From: PALSA-693 sp963781155 | GTDB taxonomy: Bacteria; Actinomycetota; Acidimicrobiia; Acidimicrobiales; Palsa-688 | Assembly (NCBI GenBank): GCA_963781155.1 | Contig: CAWAEC010000011.1 | Location: 62,001 to 126,000 of the forward strand | Direction of reading: 5' to 3' | DNA length: 64,000 nucleotides | Shown: piece by piece, positions 45,434 to 53,852 of the stretch | How the letters are laid out: every line of letters starts with the position of its first letter | Position numbering within the stretch: the first letter of the stretch is position 1 | The notes under the pieces: model-generated | The model's input: only the letters and a program-made list of their open reading frames with translations | The model's database searches: none | What the model was told of the DNA's origin: nothing | Program-made: the position numbers and the translations under genes

Positions 45434-46500
45434 GCGACGAGGACGCCGCAGATAAAGGGACTGGCGCGACGCCGCCAGAACCCTGGTTCATACCGCCTCC
45501 GCCTCCTCCTCCACCGATCGGTTCACCCTTGCCTCCGGCCGGGCCGTCGCCGCCGCCTGCGGTCCAGCCGGGGAGTTTCGGGGCACAGGCGCCCGCGATA
45601 CGAGCGACCCAGCCGCCCGGCGGCGAGGCAGCACCCAAAGACGACACCCGGCAGATGCCGGCGGAAACCGGGCCGGCAGCCCGCGAGCCGGCGTCGATAA
45701 TGGAAGCACAGCCGGCCGGCGAGACAGCAGCGGCAACCGAGGCCCCGCCAGCCGGCGAGACAGCGGCGAGAGCGGAAGCACCGCCGGCCGGCGAGACAGC
45801 GGCGAGAGCGGAAGCACCGCCGGCCGGCGAGGTCGCGTCGGCAGCGGAAGCACCGCCAGCCGTCGAAGGCACCGTCGCCATCCCCGAGGTGCCCGAGACC
45901 ACGGACGCCGCTGAGGCCACGGAGGCCAGGACGGCGCCGGCCGAAGTCCCTCCAAACGCGGCATCCAAGCCGACCGGCAAGCCCGCAGGCGCCTCCGCCG
46001 CAACGTCGGTCCTCACCGAGGTCCGCGACCAGTCCCTGTGGGATCTCGGCGCCGCAGCCATCCTGGTCGGGTTTGCGCTCGGGTGGCTGGGCGCCATCCT
46101 CCTGTCGTTTCGGCACTTACCGGGCCTGACCGGGCGGGCCCGCATCCTGCAATTCTTCCAGCCCGCCGCCGTTTCCTGGTCTTTGGCCAGCTTGGTGGCG
46201 GTGACGCTGTTCGCCCTCGGGCGAAAATTCGAGCCCAGCTCGTCCCGGGAGTCCCGCCTGGTGGACGTCCTACCGCTGGGGTTGGTCCTGGCCGGAGCGG
46301 CGGTGATGGTCTCCGCCGCGATCGGCGTTCTGGTCGAGCTCACCAACTTCGGGAACGGGATCGACCTGGCCTTCTCGGGATTGATCTCCTACGCGGGGAC
46401 CTTCATCATCGGGACCGCCACAACGTGGTGGGCCTATTGGGAGCTGCACCGGCAGCGGGAAGCCAGAAAGGCTGCGACCCGGAGAGCGTCCCACCCCTAG
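45430..46500 (+). CDS. Ala/Pro-rich tail with C-terminal membrane domain
   Basis: 356 residues. The first 205 are low complexity: a poly-Pro run (PPPPPPPP), then imperfect 12-residue units of the type APPAGETAARAE repeated four or five times (about 92-143). From about 213 four membrane helices follow (ILVGFALGWLGAILLSF, WSLASLVAVTLFALG, VLPLGLVLAGAAVMVSAAIGVL, LISYAGTFIIGTATTWWAYW), ending with a short basic tail. I do not recognise a family. Co-translated with the HAD/PlsC fusion, it may anchor or scaffold that enzyme at the membrane. The repeat invites copy-number change. Confidence 0.65.
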   Translation: MSDEDAADKGTGATPPEPWFIPPPPPPPPIGSPLPPAGPSPPPAVQPGSFGAQAPAIRATQPPGGEAAPKDDTRQMPAETGPAAREPASIMEAQPAGETAAATEAPPAGETAARAEAPPAGETAARAEAPPAGEVASAAEAPPAVEGTVAIPEVPETTDAAEATEARTAPAEVPPNAASKPTGKPAGASAATSVLTEVRDQSLWDLGAAAILVGFALGWLGAILLSFRHLPGLTGRARILQFFQPAAVSWSLASLVAVTLFALGRKFEPSSSRESRLVDVLPLGLVLAGAAVMVSAAIGVLVELTNFGNGIDLAFSGLISYAGTFIIGTATTWWAYWELHRQREARKAATRRASHP

Positions 46501-46700
46501 CTCGGCCAGCGCCAGCAGCCGTCCATATCGATCTCCAGCCAGCCCAGGCTGGACCGCAGCTCGTTCAGCTCGTCAATGGCTCCGGGCCGACCGTCCACGA
46601 ACACGCGGTGTTCAAGCTGCCGCACGCTCGCGATGGCCGCCGTCCGTTCCTGAAGGGTCAGCTCGATGCCGCCGACCACCGTTTCCGCCGCAATGCTCAT
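46497..46700 (-). CDS. Small hypothetical protein
   Basis: 67 residues from ATG 46698-46700. A helical protein (LTLQERTAAIASVRQLEHRVFV, AIDELNELRSSLGWLEIDMD) ending in CWRWPS. No recognised family. It converges with the membrane gene (stops overlapping by four bases) and lies 93 bases downstream of the PlsC gene on the same strand, so it may be the fifth gene of the operon from 52981. Shortness limits confidence, but the composition is protein-like. Confidence 0.5.
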   Translation of the reverse strand: MSIAAETVVGGIELTLQERTAAIASVRQLEHRVFVDGRPGAIDELNELRSSLGWLEIDMDGCWRWPS

Positions 46701-46793
46701 GACAACCGCCTTTTGAGAACTTCAGACAGCCTCATCCTGAAGTATCAAATCCATGGGAGCCCAAACCGGCTCCCAACGACCGACCAATTCCGC

Positions 46794-47846
46794 CTAATCC
46801 TGCGGCCAGGATGGCGCTCCTGGCGGCGCTCCTCCGCCTTTGCGTCCGTGCTGCGACCTGGTTCGCCGCAGCCGGACCGAAGGGGTCCGGTCGGCCAACG
46901 CCCACGTCCGCCGCCACGCCCCTGCGTCCGGTCCGGTCAGGAGCGGGGTGGTGCGCTTTGCGGCCCGCTTGGCCGCGGTCCACCAGTCCGTGGCCTGCTC
47001 GTCCGCCAGGGCTGCCACGGCTCGTTCCAGATCCGCGGCCAGCGCCCGGGGGTCCCCGCCCACCTGGGGACGCAGCGGCCGGCCAAAGGTCACAAACGTG
47101 CTGCCCGGGCGCAGCCTCGTCGAACCCTTGGCCAGGATCAGACGGGTCCCTTCGATGTGGACGGGGATGATGGGCCGCCCCGTCCGGACTCCCAGCCACG
47201 CCGTACCCGCTCGGTGGGTTTGGCCCCAGCCGTCGGGGCTGCGCCCGCCTTCGGGAAAGATGAGTAGGCTCCAGCCGTCGGCGAGCAGGGCCGCCACCCG
47301 GTTGACGGAGTCCCGGCTGACCCGCTGGCGCTCTATCGGCACAGCATTGAGCAGGAACGCGAAGGTGACCGCTTTGAACCGGGTGTCGAAGAAGTAGTCC
47401 GCGGCGCCGGCCACGAAGATGTGATGCCGCCAGCGCTCGGGAATCACCGACAGCAGGAGCGGGACGTCAAGATGACTGGCGTGGTTGGCCGCGAAGATCA
47501 CCGGTTCGTCCAAATGGGCGAGGCGGTCGAGCCCGGCCACCCGCGGTGCGGCCAGGGCGTGCACGACCGGGCGCGCCACCAGGTCGGAGACCAGCACCCG
47601 CCCGAACCGGGCCGGATAACGACGAGCCCATTCGGTCTCGTATTGCATCCCCAGGTTGCGTTCCACTGGCGGGCGAGGCACCCCACCCGGCCAGTTCGGC
47701 CGGGCGAGCGGGAACGCGGCGGGGGGCCGCCACCCGAGCAACCGGGATCGCACGCCCTGAGAGCCGACCAACGACTGGCCGAGCGACGACGGGGTGACCG
47801 GCAGGCGACGCTTCGGAGGCGCGCCACCGGAGCGCTCGAGACTCAT
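46794..47846 (-). CDS. PlsC-like lysophospholipid acyltransferase
   Basis: 350 residues from ATG 47844-47846, which overlaps the stop of the LarA-like gene (ATGA). The acyltransferase box is AANHASHLDVPLL (His122, Asp127), followed by VPIERQRVSRDS, LIFPEGGRSPDGWG (motif III) and GTAWLGVRTGRPIIPVHIEG (motif IV). The first 90 residues are Arg/Pro-rich and not catalytic; the last 50 are basic and low complexity. It is unlike the HAD-fused PlsC at 44009 and is expected to be a membrane-peripheral acyl-CoA:acceptor acyltransferase. Last reliable gene of the operon that starts at 52981. Confidence 0.85.
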   Translation of the reverse strand: MSLERSGGAPPKRRLPVTPSSLGQSLVGSQGVRSRLLGWRPPAAFPLARPNWPGGVPRPPVERNLGMQYETEWARRYPARFGRVLVSDLVARPVVHALAAPRVAGLDRLAHLDEPVIFAANHASHLDVPLLLSVIPERWRHHIFVAGAADYFFDTRFKAVTFAFLLNAVPIERQRVSRDSVNRVAALLADGWSLLIFPEGGRSPDGWGQTHRAGTAWLGVRTGRPIIPVHIEGTRLILAKGSTRLRPGSTFVTFGRPLRPQVGGDPRALAADLERAVAALADEQATDWWTAAKRAAKRTTPLLTGPDAGAWRRTWALADRTPSVRLRRTRSQHGRKGGGAPPGAPSWPQD

Positions 47847-49435
47847 TCGCGCACGTCCGCCAACAGGATCGGAGGGCAATGCAAATGCGTGATGGTGGGA
47901 TCCCTCCCGACCGTGTCGGTGGCCATCTCCAGCGCGTCGCTCAGCGTCGAAGCAGGGGAAAAACCCAGGCGGCGTATGGCTCGTTCGTCGCCCCCCACGA
48001 TGATCACCCGGCCCAGGTGTTCGAGCGCGTGGGCTCCCCAATACCACATGTAAAAAGGGTGGACCCCGTGGTAGGCATGGCTGGTCCGGTACAGGTGGCG
48101 ATACCACTCATCGGTGGCGAAGCGCTCCTCGTACGTTTTTTCTATCTCGACCGGATCGGTAGTGGCCGACAGGACCTCTTCGAAAAAATCGATGTACGAC
48201 GGGTGATGGACCGGGTGGAACGCCCACGGCGTCGGATGGGACAGGATCACCACGCCGCCGTGACGAACCAGGGGTCGACCGCGGTAAAGGTTGAAGAGAT
48301 ACCCGAGGCCCATGCACATGACCAGGATCGGGTTCATGATCGAGTTGACGTTGTACGGGCACAGGTGGGGCAGGCCAAAAACCGCCACGTCGGTCTGCCC
48401 TTCCACCTCGACCAGTTGCTGGCGGTAAATCATGGCGGTGGTGGCCGCGTGCACCGCCTCGACTTCGCCGGCATGGACGCCGGTCATGGCGTGGGGGGCC
48501 TTGATGGCCTGAAAGAGCGAGCGGGTCAGGCGGGATGGCAAGAGGGACAGGCCCTGGGTGCTCGCCAGGTACGTCGCCCGGTCCCGGGGGGTCCATTCCC
48601 ACTCTCGCCGTTGCAGGAAGGCCATCTGCTCGGGAAAGGTGTCGTTGTTGAGGGTGGTCTCGATCTGGAAGACCTTGACCCCGCTTGCCGCGATGAGCCG
48701 GCCCATCCGCCAGTTGGACGAGTGCAGCTCGGAGCGCTCCTGATCCATGAACGAGCGGGAGTGACGCATGGTCGCCACGTTGTGGTGGTGACGCAGGCTC
48801 CGGTAGCTGGCCAGACCGGTAGCCACGCTCTTGTGACCTCCGTCCATGGCCACCAGGTTGATGTTGACGTAGACGAGCAAATCGGACTCCGCGGCCCGGC
48901 GGTTGATTTCCACGTCCTCGCCCTGGTCGGTCTGGCCCAGATAGGCCAAGCCATCCGGATCTTCGGCGTCGTGCTGGAGGAGGAGGCCGTGGGGGGCGAA
49001 GGCGTCATAGACGCGGTCACCGATGGCGTGGCGCAGCTCCGCTTCGGTCATGCGCCGATGGAGGGCCAGCGCGCAGATGAGGACGACGTCGTCCACTCCC
49101 GCGGCCGCGGCCATGTCCAGCACCGCTTCGATGACCCTTTGGCGGTTGTCCGGGCGCTGCATGGGGGGCAAGGGGAGGGAGATGTCGTCGAAGGCGATGG
49201 TCAGCCGCATGCCCGGAAAGAGCAGCTCTGGCAGCGGGTCGCAGTCCCCAAGGGGATGCCGCAGCGCGTCGCGGATGGCCTCGTCGGGATCGTCCAGGGG
49301 ATCGAGGGGCTCGGGCCCGTACACCACCCGCGAGCGCCCGGGGGGGAGGCGCTCCAGCCGGAAGCCTTCGCCGTGCCACGTCAGAATCGGCGGGGTGGAG
49401 CGGTCGACGGACAGGACGAATCCGGGTCGGGCCAT
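47843..49435 (-). CDS. LarA-like (lactate racemase N-domain) protein
   Basis: 530 residues from ATG 49433-49435, 16 bases after the MDR stop. The N-domain has FDDISLPLPPM (nucleotide-like loop), VLICALALHRRMTEAELRHAIGD (His126, like LarA His108), GQTDQGEDVEINRRAAESDLLVYV and GGHKSVATGL (Lys202, like LarA Lys184) followed by RHHHN (His218, like LarA His200). The histidine equivalent to LarA His174 appears to be missing, since the motif before GGHK is INLVAMD. The family isomerises 2-hydroxy acids with the nickel-pincer cofactor. The C-domain is longer and aromatic-rich (FHPVHHPSYIDFF). No larBCE genes are in the window. Confidence 0.7.
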   Translation of the reverse strand: MARPGFVLSVDRSTPPILTWHGEGFRLERLPPGRSRVVYGPEPLDPLDDPDEAIRDALRHPLGDCDPLPELLFPGMRLTIAFDDISLPLPPMQRPDNRQRVIEAVLDMAAAAGVDDVVLICALALHRRMTEAELRHAIGDRVYDAFAPHGLLLQHDAEDPDGLAYLGQTDQGEDVEINRRAAESDLLVYVNINLVAMDGGHKSVATGLASYRSLRHHHNVATMRHSRSFMDQERSELHSSNWRMGRLIAASGVKVFQIETTLNNDTFPEQMAFLQRREWEWTPRDRATYLASTQGLSLLPSRLTRSLFQAIKAPHAMTGVHAGEVEAVHAATTAMIYRQQLVEVEGQTDVAVFGLPHLCPYNVNSIMNPILVMCMGLGYLFNLYRGRPLVRHGGVVILSHPTPWAFHPVHHPSYIDFFEEVLSATTDPVEIEKTYEERFATDEWYRHLYRTSHAYHGVHPFYMWYWGAHALEHLGRVIIVGGDERAIRRLGFSPASTLSDALEMATDTVGRDPTITHLHCPPILLADVRE

Positions 49436-49451
49436 GACGTCGGTGCTCTCC

Positions 49452-50639
49452 CTATCTTCGCTTCTCGTGGCGCAGGTCGAAGGCCACCTTGCACGCACCC
49501 CGGCGGCCCGCGTTCGCGGCGTGTTCGATGGCATCGTCGAACCGGTCGAGGGAGTATGTGGCGCTGACGAGACGCTCCAGACCGGCGTCCTGCACAACCC
49601 CCATGGCGAGGTCAAAGCTGTGCCGGCCGCCGGCCGCAGGCTCCGGTCCGTACGCGTAGGCGCCGACCAGACGGATCTCGCGCTGCCACAGGCCGGTGAG
49701 GTCGACGCTGGCGGGGCTGGGCATCCCCAGCAGGATGACCGTGCCACCAGGGGCCACGACGGCCAGAGCCTCGGCCAGTGAGGTGGCGCTCCCAACGCAA
49801 TCGAACACGAGGGGGGCACCGCCGGTGAGCTGGCCGCTGTCGAGAATCCACGCACCGCTGCTCCTGCGTACGGCCCGGCGCAGCTCGCCCGGTTCGACAA
49901 CGGCTGTGGCGCCCAGCTCGCGCGCCAGACGGCGCTGCTCGGGATGCTTTGCGACCGACAGCAGCGAGGTCACGTCCGGGCGCAGCTGATGAAGCGCAGC
50001 CACGGTCGCCAGGCCTACGGTGCCGGCGCCGATGACGACTCCGAGCAGCTCCTCACCGGCCTCCCCAGACGGAGCAGCGAGGGCGCCGTGGACGGCACAC
50101 GCGGTCGGTTCGACCATGACGGCGGCTTCGTCACTCCACTCCTCGGGGACGGAATGCAACTGCAGCGGATGGGCAACCAACCCGAGCGACCACCCGCCAC
50201 CGGTGTCCGCGCAGAACCCCGTTTGCAGGCCGGGTTTGATATGCCCGCCGACGAGACGTTCGCAATGATTTGTGCGTCCAGCAGCGCACGGGCCGCAAAG
50301 CGGATCGACGCCGCGCACCCGGCAATGGAGGACCGGCTCCACGATCACCCGCTGCCCGTCGCCGGTCTCGCCGACCACTTCATGACCGGGGACAAACGGG
50401 AAGCTGACGATCGGATCGAACCATCTCGACGATCGCCCATCCACCGTGGTGAGGTCGCTGCCGCAGATCCCCGCCAAGCGGGGACGGATCGTTTGCCAAC
50501 CCGGAGCGGGCGGGTCGGGGGGCTCGACGTCGACCAGGCGGAGCGGGCCCGCGCGCCCGCCCAGGCCCGGCTTCCATCCTGACGCCACACGAGCAGCCGC
50601 GAACCGGGCCAGCGAGCGGTCCATCTGCAATGCCTTCAT
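49452..50639 (-). CDS. Zinc-dependent MDR alcohol dehydrogenase
   Basis: 395 residues. Catalytic zinc ligands are in AGICGSDLTT (Cys) and VPGHEVVGE (His/Glu); the structural zinc lobe is CRVRGVDPLCGPCAAGRTNHCE with four cysteines. The Rossmann half has GVVIGAGTVGLATVAAL. It oxidises or reduces an alcohol/aldehyde with NAD(P)H. Its start overlaps the stop of the acyl reductase gene (50636-50639), so aldehyde produced by that enzyme could be handed directly to it for reduction to the alcohol. The family includes sorbitol- and long-chain-alcohol-type dehydrogenases; specificity is not readable. Confidence 0.88.
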   Translation of the reverse strand: MKALQMDRSLARFAAARVASGWKPGLGGRAGPLRLVDVEPPDPPAPGWQTIRPRLAGICGSDLTTVDGRSSRWFDPIVSFPFVPGHEVVGETGDGQRVIVEPVLHCRVRGVDPLCGPCAAGRTNHCERLVGGHIKPGLQTGFCADTGGGWSLGLVAHPLQLHSVPEEWSDEAAVMVEPTACAVHGALAAPSGEAGEELLGVVIGAGTVGLATVAALHQLRPDVTSLLSVAKHPEQRRLARELGATAVVEPGELRRAVRRSSGAWILDSGQLTGGAPLVFDCVGSATSLAEALAVVAPGGTVILLGMPSPASVDLTGLWQREIRLVGAYAYGPEPAAGGRHSFDLAMGVVQDAGLERLVSATYSLDRFDDAIEHAANAGRRGACKVAFDLRHEKRR

Positions 50640-52981
50640 GACCGAAGGAACGTCCCGGACTCAGCCGGCCGCGGCCCGAGCGGCAGCAACGGACGCGGCC
50701 CCTCCGGAGCCCGGGGCCAGTGTTCGACGTGCCAACCGCGTTTGCGGGCAATGGCCGCCAGCTTGGTTTCGGGGTTGACGGCCACCGGGTGCCCCGCCGC
50801 CTCCAGCATGGGCAGGTCGCTGGCAGAGTCGGCGTACGCCACACTCTCACGGAGGTCGATGTGGTTGGCCCGGGCGTAGTCGGCCATGAGCAGGGCTCGA
50901 GCCTCCCCGGTCGGAGGGGCTTCGAGGAGCTCGCCGGTGAATCGGCCGCTCTTTGTCCCGAGCCGAGCACAGATCACCTCGTCGAACAGGGGCCGCAGGG
51001 GCTCGATCACCACATCCAGGGCGCCGGTAATGAGGACCGTCCGGTGGCCCAATTCCCGGTGCTGGCGGACGCGCCGGATACCTGCCGGGAACGACTTGGT
51101 GAGGATGAGGTCGCTGAACAGCTCCCACGCGTCCTCCTGCAGCCGGTCGACCCGGGCCCCCTGATAACGGCGATAGAAGTAGCGCAAGAAGTCGCCGCGA
51201 TCCGTCCGGTCGAGGGCCAGCAGCCGGGGCGCTTCTCGCAGCGTCCGGGCGACGAAGCGAACCCGGTCGGCGTCGCCGGCGTGCCGAGTGGCCAGCCAGG
51301 CGTAGGAGTCCACCACGTTCGACGCGATGAGCGTGTTTTCCAGATCGAATACGGCCAGTTGCCGCTCGGGGGAAAGGACGGCCCGCCGGCCCCGGTCCTC
51401 CCGGGTCAGGCCGGCGGCCCCCCGACTGACGCCGGCCACCCGGACCCGGGCATGGGCCACGACCGCGGGCAGGTACACCTGGTGGCAGTAGTGGGCCCAG
51501 TCGATCACGGCCGGGTCGAAACAGTAGAGCTGCTGGTCGTCAGGAGGTAGATCCGAAAAAAGATCGAGCAAACGGTCGATCTCGAACACCGCTTCGGTTT
51601 CGGCGTACGCGCCGTAGAGCTCGACATACGACAGGGCCCGCTCCGCCTCGTCCCGGCGCTCTTCGAGACGGGCACTCAGTTCCGCCTGGCGGCCGCGCAC
51701 GGGGAGGGACTGGACCGCTCTCTCGGCAGTCCCCAGGGCCAGGGCGGCCTGGCGCAGCTGGCGCTGCACCCGGTTGCGGCCCGGGAACGACCACTCCGGG
51801 ACCGTGATCGGCTGATCATGAGCGTCGGCGAGTGGGTGTTCCCGGAACCAGGCCTGGACCAGGTCGACGAGCTGTTGATAGCGGAGCGGGTTGCGGGCGC
51901 CCGAAGCGGCATGGAACACGTCGGGCTCAGGGTTGGGCCCGCGTGCCGCCACGGCCAGGATGGCCGCCACGACCAGGTCGACAGGGATGACGTCGATGAT
52001 CCCTTCGGGAACACCGGGGAACTGCTTCAGAAGGCCCTTGGCGTAGGAGATGATGACCGGGTCCGCCATCCGGAAGCCACGGATCCAGCCCGGGTGCGGA
52101 TCGAGGAGGGCCGACTCGATGATCGACGGCCGGACGATCGTGACGGGCAGCTGCTCGCGGCACTCGAGGAGGGCCCGCTCGCCGAGCGATTTGGTGTAGG
52201 CATACGCGTCCGGCCAGCCGAGCGCCTGCGCACGCGACTTGCCAGCGACGACGAGACGGTCCTTGACCCACTCTTCGCGGAGTCGTTCAGCTTTGGCTGC
52301 CAGGAGGGGCGTGCCGGCCGCTCCCAGTTCCTGGCGGGCCCGGTGCTGGAAGCGGGACAGCATCTTGGGATCCCGGCTGGCGGCATCAGCATCGGATCGG
52401 ACTCGCCGGGCGGCGTCGACTTCGGGGCGCCAGGCGATCTCCGTTGACCAAGGGGTGTCGGGCAGGGTGGCTTCGGGGACATGACCCCGGCGGGCGCCGG
52501 CCACGTAGGCGGTGGAGACGGCGATCAGGTGGGGGAGTTGGGCATCGCGGTGGAGGCGATTGAGGGCGTTCGCCACCCGAACCGGGCCCAGAAGGTTGAT
52601 CTCCACTGCCGCGTCCAGAGGCGAGTCGAAGCTGACGGTGGCCGCCGAGTGGATGACGATGTCGCAGGAGGCCAGCAGTTCCTCGCCGGCCGGGTCGAGG
52701 CCGAGCCCGTCCTGGCCGACGTCGCCTGCCACGGCCAGGATCCGGTCCTCCATCTCGGCAGTGAACCCATTGCCGAGTTGGCCGCGCAGGCGGTCGAAAC
52801 AGTTGTTCTTCAGGATCTCTCTGCGCACCCGGTCCTCGGCGCCGCGCCGACCGGCGCGCACCAGCAGGATCAGGCGGCTGTCCGGGATCGTCCGCAGGAG
52901 ACGCTCGGTGAGCGCAGTACCGAGGAACCCGGTCGCGCCGGTGATGGCGATGCGCCGGCCCGCAAGGGCCTCACGGAGCAT
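50636..52981 (-). CDS. Fatty acyl reductase-like SDR fused to HAD-IB domain
   Basis: 781 residues. The N-terminal extended SDR (about 1-400) has ITGATGFLGTALTERLL (10-26), VIHSAATVSFD, STAYVAG and YAYTKSLGE (Tyr/Lys pair), the NAD_binding_4 pattern of fatty acyl-CoA reductases. After a linker (about 400-525) comes a HAD-IB phosphatase-like domain with LAVFDLENTLI, in which the second Asp of DxDxT is Glu, then TGALDVVIEPLRP and AYADSASDLPML. Acyl-CoA reduction to aldehyde or alcohol fits the first domain; the second may bind or cleave a phosphoester but the Glu change needs care. First gene of the operon, divergent from the TetR gene. Confidence 0.82.
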   Translation of the reverse strand: MLREALAGRRIAITGATGFLGTALTERLLRTIPDSRLILLVRAGRRGAEDRVRREILKNNCFDRLRGQLGNGFTAEMEDRILAVAGDVGQDGLGLDPAGEELLASCDIVIHSAATVSFDSPLDAAVEINLLGPVRVANALNRLHRDAQLPHLIAVSTAYVAGARRGHVPEATLPDTPWSTEIAWRPEVDAARRVRSDADAASRDPKMLSRFQHRARQELGAAGTPLLAAKAERLREEWVKDRLVVAGKSRAQALGWPDAYAYTKSLGERALLECREQLPVTIVRPSIIESALLDPHPGWIRGFRMADPVIISYAKGLLKQFPGVPEGIIDVIPVDLVVAAILAVAARGPNPEPDVFHAASGARNPLRYQQLVDLVQAWFREHPLADAHDQPITVPEWSFPGRNRVQRQLRQAALALGTAERAVQSLPVRGRQAELSARLEERRDEAERALSYVELYGAYAETEAVFEIDRLLDLFSDLPPDDQQLYCFDPAVIDWAHYCHQVYLPAVVAHARVRVAGVSRGAAGLTREDRGRRAVLSPERQLAVFDLENTLIASNVVDSYAWLATRHAGDADRVRFVARTLREAPRLLALDRTDRGDFLRYFYRRYQGARVDRLQEDAWELFSDLILTKSFPAGIRRVRQHRELGHRTVLITGALDVVIEPLRPLFDEVICARLGTKSGRFTGELLEAPPTGEARALLMADYARANHIDLRESVAYADSASDLPMLEAAGHPVAVNPETKLAAIARKRGWHVEHWPRAPEGPRPLLPLGPRPAESGTFLRS

Positions 52982-52991
52982 TGTGATTGTC

Positions 52992-53003
52992 TACCATCTG
53001 GTA
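52992..53003. promoter_or_regulatory. Inverted repeat between the acyl reductase and TetR genes
   Basis: TACCATCTGGTA at 52992-53003: two five-base arms (TACCA and TGGTA) around TC. It sits in the 23-base gap between the divergent starts at 52981 and 53005, where a repressor would block both transcripts. It is short for a TetR operator and flanking bases may extend it. Confidence 0.5.
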
Positions 53004-53004
53004 A

Positions 53005-53691
53005 GTGGCTCAGGCAATGCCGAAACCGCCGAAGACGTCGGGATCACCGGTCGCGTCTCGGTCGCACCCCGGTACCCGTGGGGTGGTCGCGGCGACCACG
53101 AGAGATCGGGCCGTGGACGCGGCCCTCAAGGCGTTCGGCACCCGCGGGTACGAGGCGACCTCGCTCGACAGCCTGGCGGTCGCCCTCGGTGTCCGCAAAC
53201 AGACCATCCTGTATCACTTTGCCTCCAAGGAGGCGCTGCTCGATGCGGTCATCGACGAGGCGGGGGCCGAGTTGATCGCCGTCCTCGAGCGGGCCGTGGC
53301 CGAGTCCGGGCAGGGGTGGTCGCGCGTCGACGCGGTGGTTCGTTCAGTGTTCCGCCTGGCTGGGCGCCGGCCGGAGCTGTTGGGTCTGTTGCGGGAAGTG
53401 AGCCGGCTGGGCCCGCCCTCAGCGACGCGGTTTCGGGAAATGCTCGGCCCGTTTATCGAGCGGGCCACTGGATTCCTGGAGGGAGGGATGGTGGCGGGGG
53501 AGTTCCGCGGCCAGGACGCCCGGTTGCTGCTCCTCGCCACCTATTCCAGCGTGATCGGGGTTGCGACCGAGGTGGAGGTACTGCGGGCTCTCGGGATCGA
53601 GCCCAGCGCCCGCTCGCTGGTGCGCCGCCGGGCCGAGCTGCTGGCCTTCCTGCGGTCCGCTCTGCTGCCCGACGGCCCAAATCCGACGTAG
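53005..53691 (+). CDS. TetR-family transcriptional regulator
   Basis: 228 residues from GTG 53005 (an ATG four codons later, 53017, is the alternative). After a basic leader the TetR HTH is at about 31-76: RAVDAALKAFGTRGYEATSLDSLAVALGVRKQTILYHFASKEALLDAVI. The C-terminal helical domain (about 80-215) is ligand-binding and has no family-specific motif. Divergent by 23 bases from the acyl reductase operon, it most likely represses that operon and itself, with a fatty acid, acyl-CoA or pathway intermediate as inducer. The short spacing suggests that a single operator controls both. Confidence 0.9.
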   Translation: MAQAMPKPPKTSGSPVASRSHPGTRGVVAATTRDRAVDAALKAFGTRGYEATSLDSLAVALGVRKQTILYHFASKEALLDAVIDEAGAELIAVLERAVAESGQGWSRVDAVVRSVFRLAGRRPELLGLLREVSRLGPPSATRFREMLGPFIERATGFLEGGMVAGEFRGQDARLLLLATYSSVIGVATEVEVLRALGIEPSARSLVRRRAELLAFLRSALLPDGPNPT

Positions 53692-53852
53692 CGAGTTATC
53701 GCGCTGAGTTGGGTTTGTCAGGCTTGCTGGCTTTCTCAGGGCGGGGTCGCTTTGGCTTTGGTGGCGTGTAGCGCCGGCTCGCCTGGGGACCGGCGGGCAC
53801 CGGCTTGTCCCGCCGGGATCGCCGCCTGCCGGCCGACGGCTGAGCCTTGCGG

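Noticed and set aside
47879..49567. 562-codon plus-strand frame opposite the LarA-like gene
   Set aside because: Antisense shadow with no homology or ribosome site.
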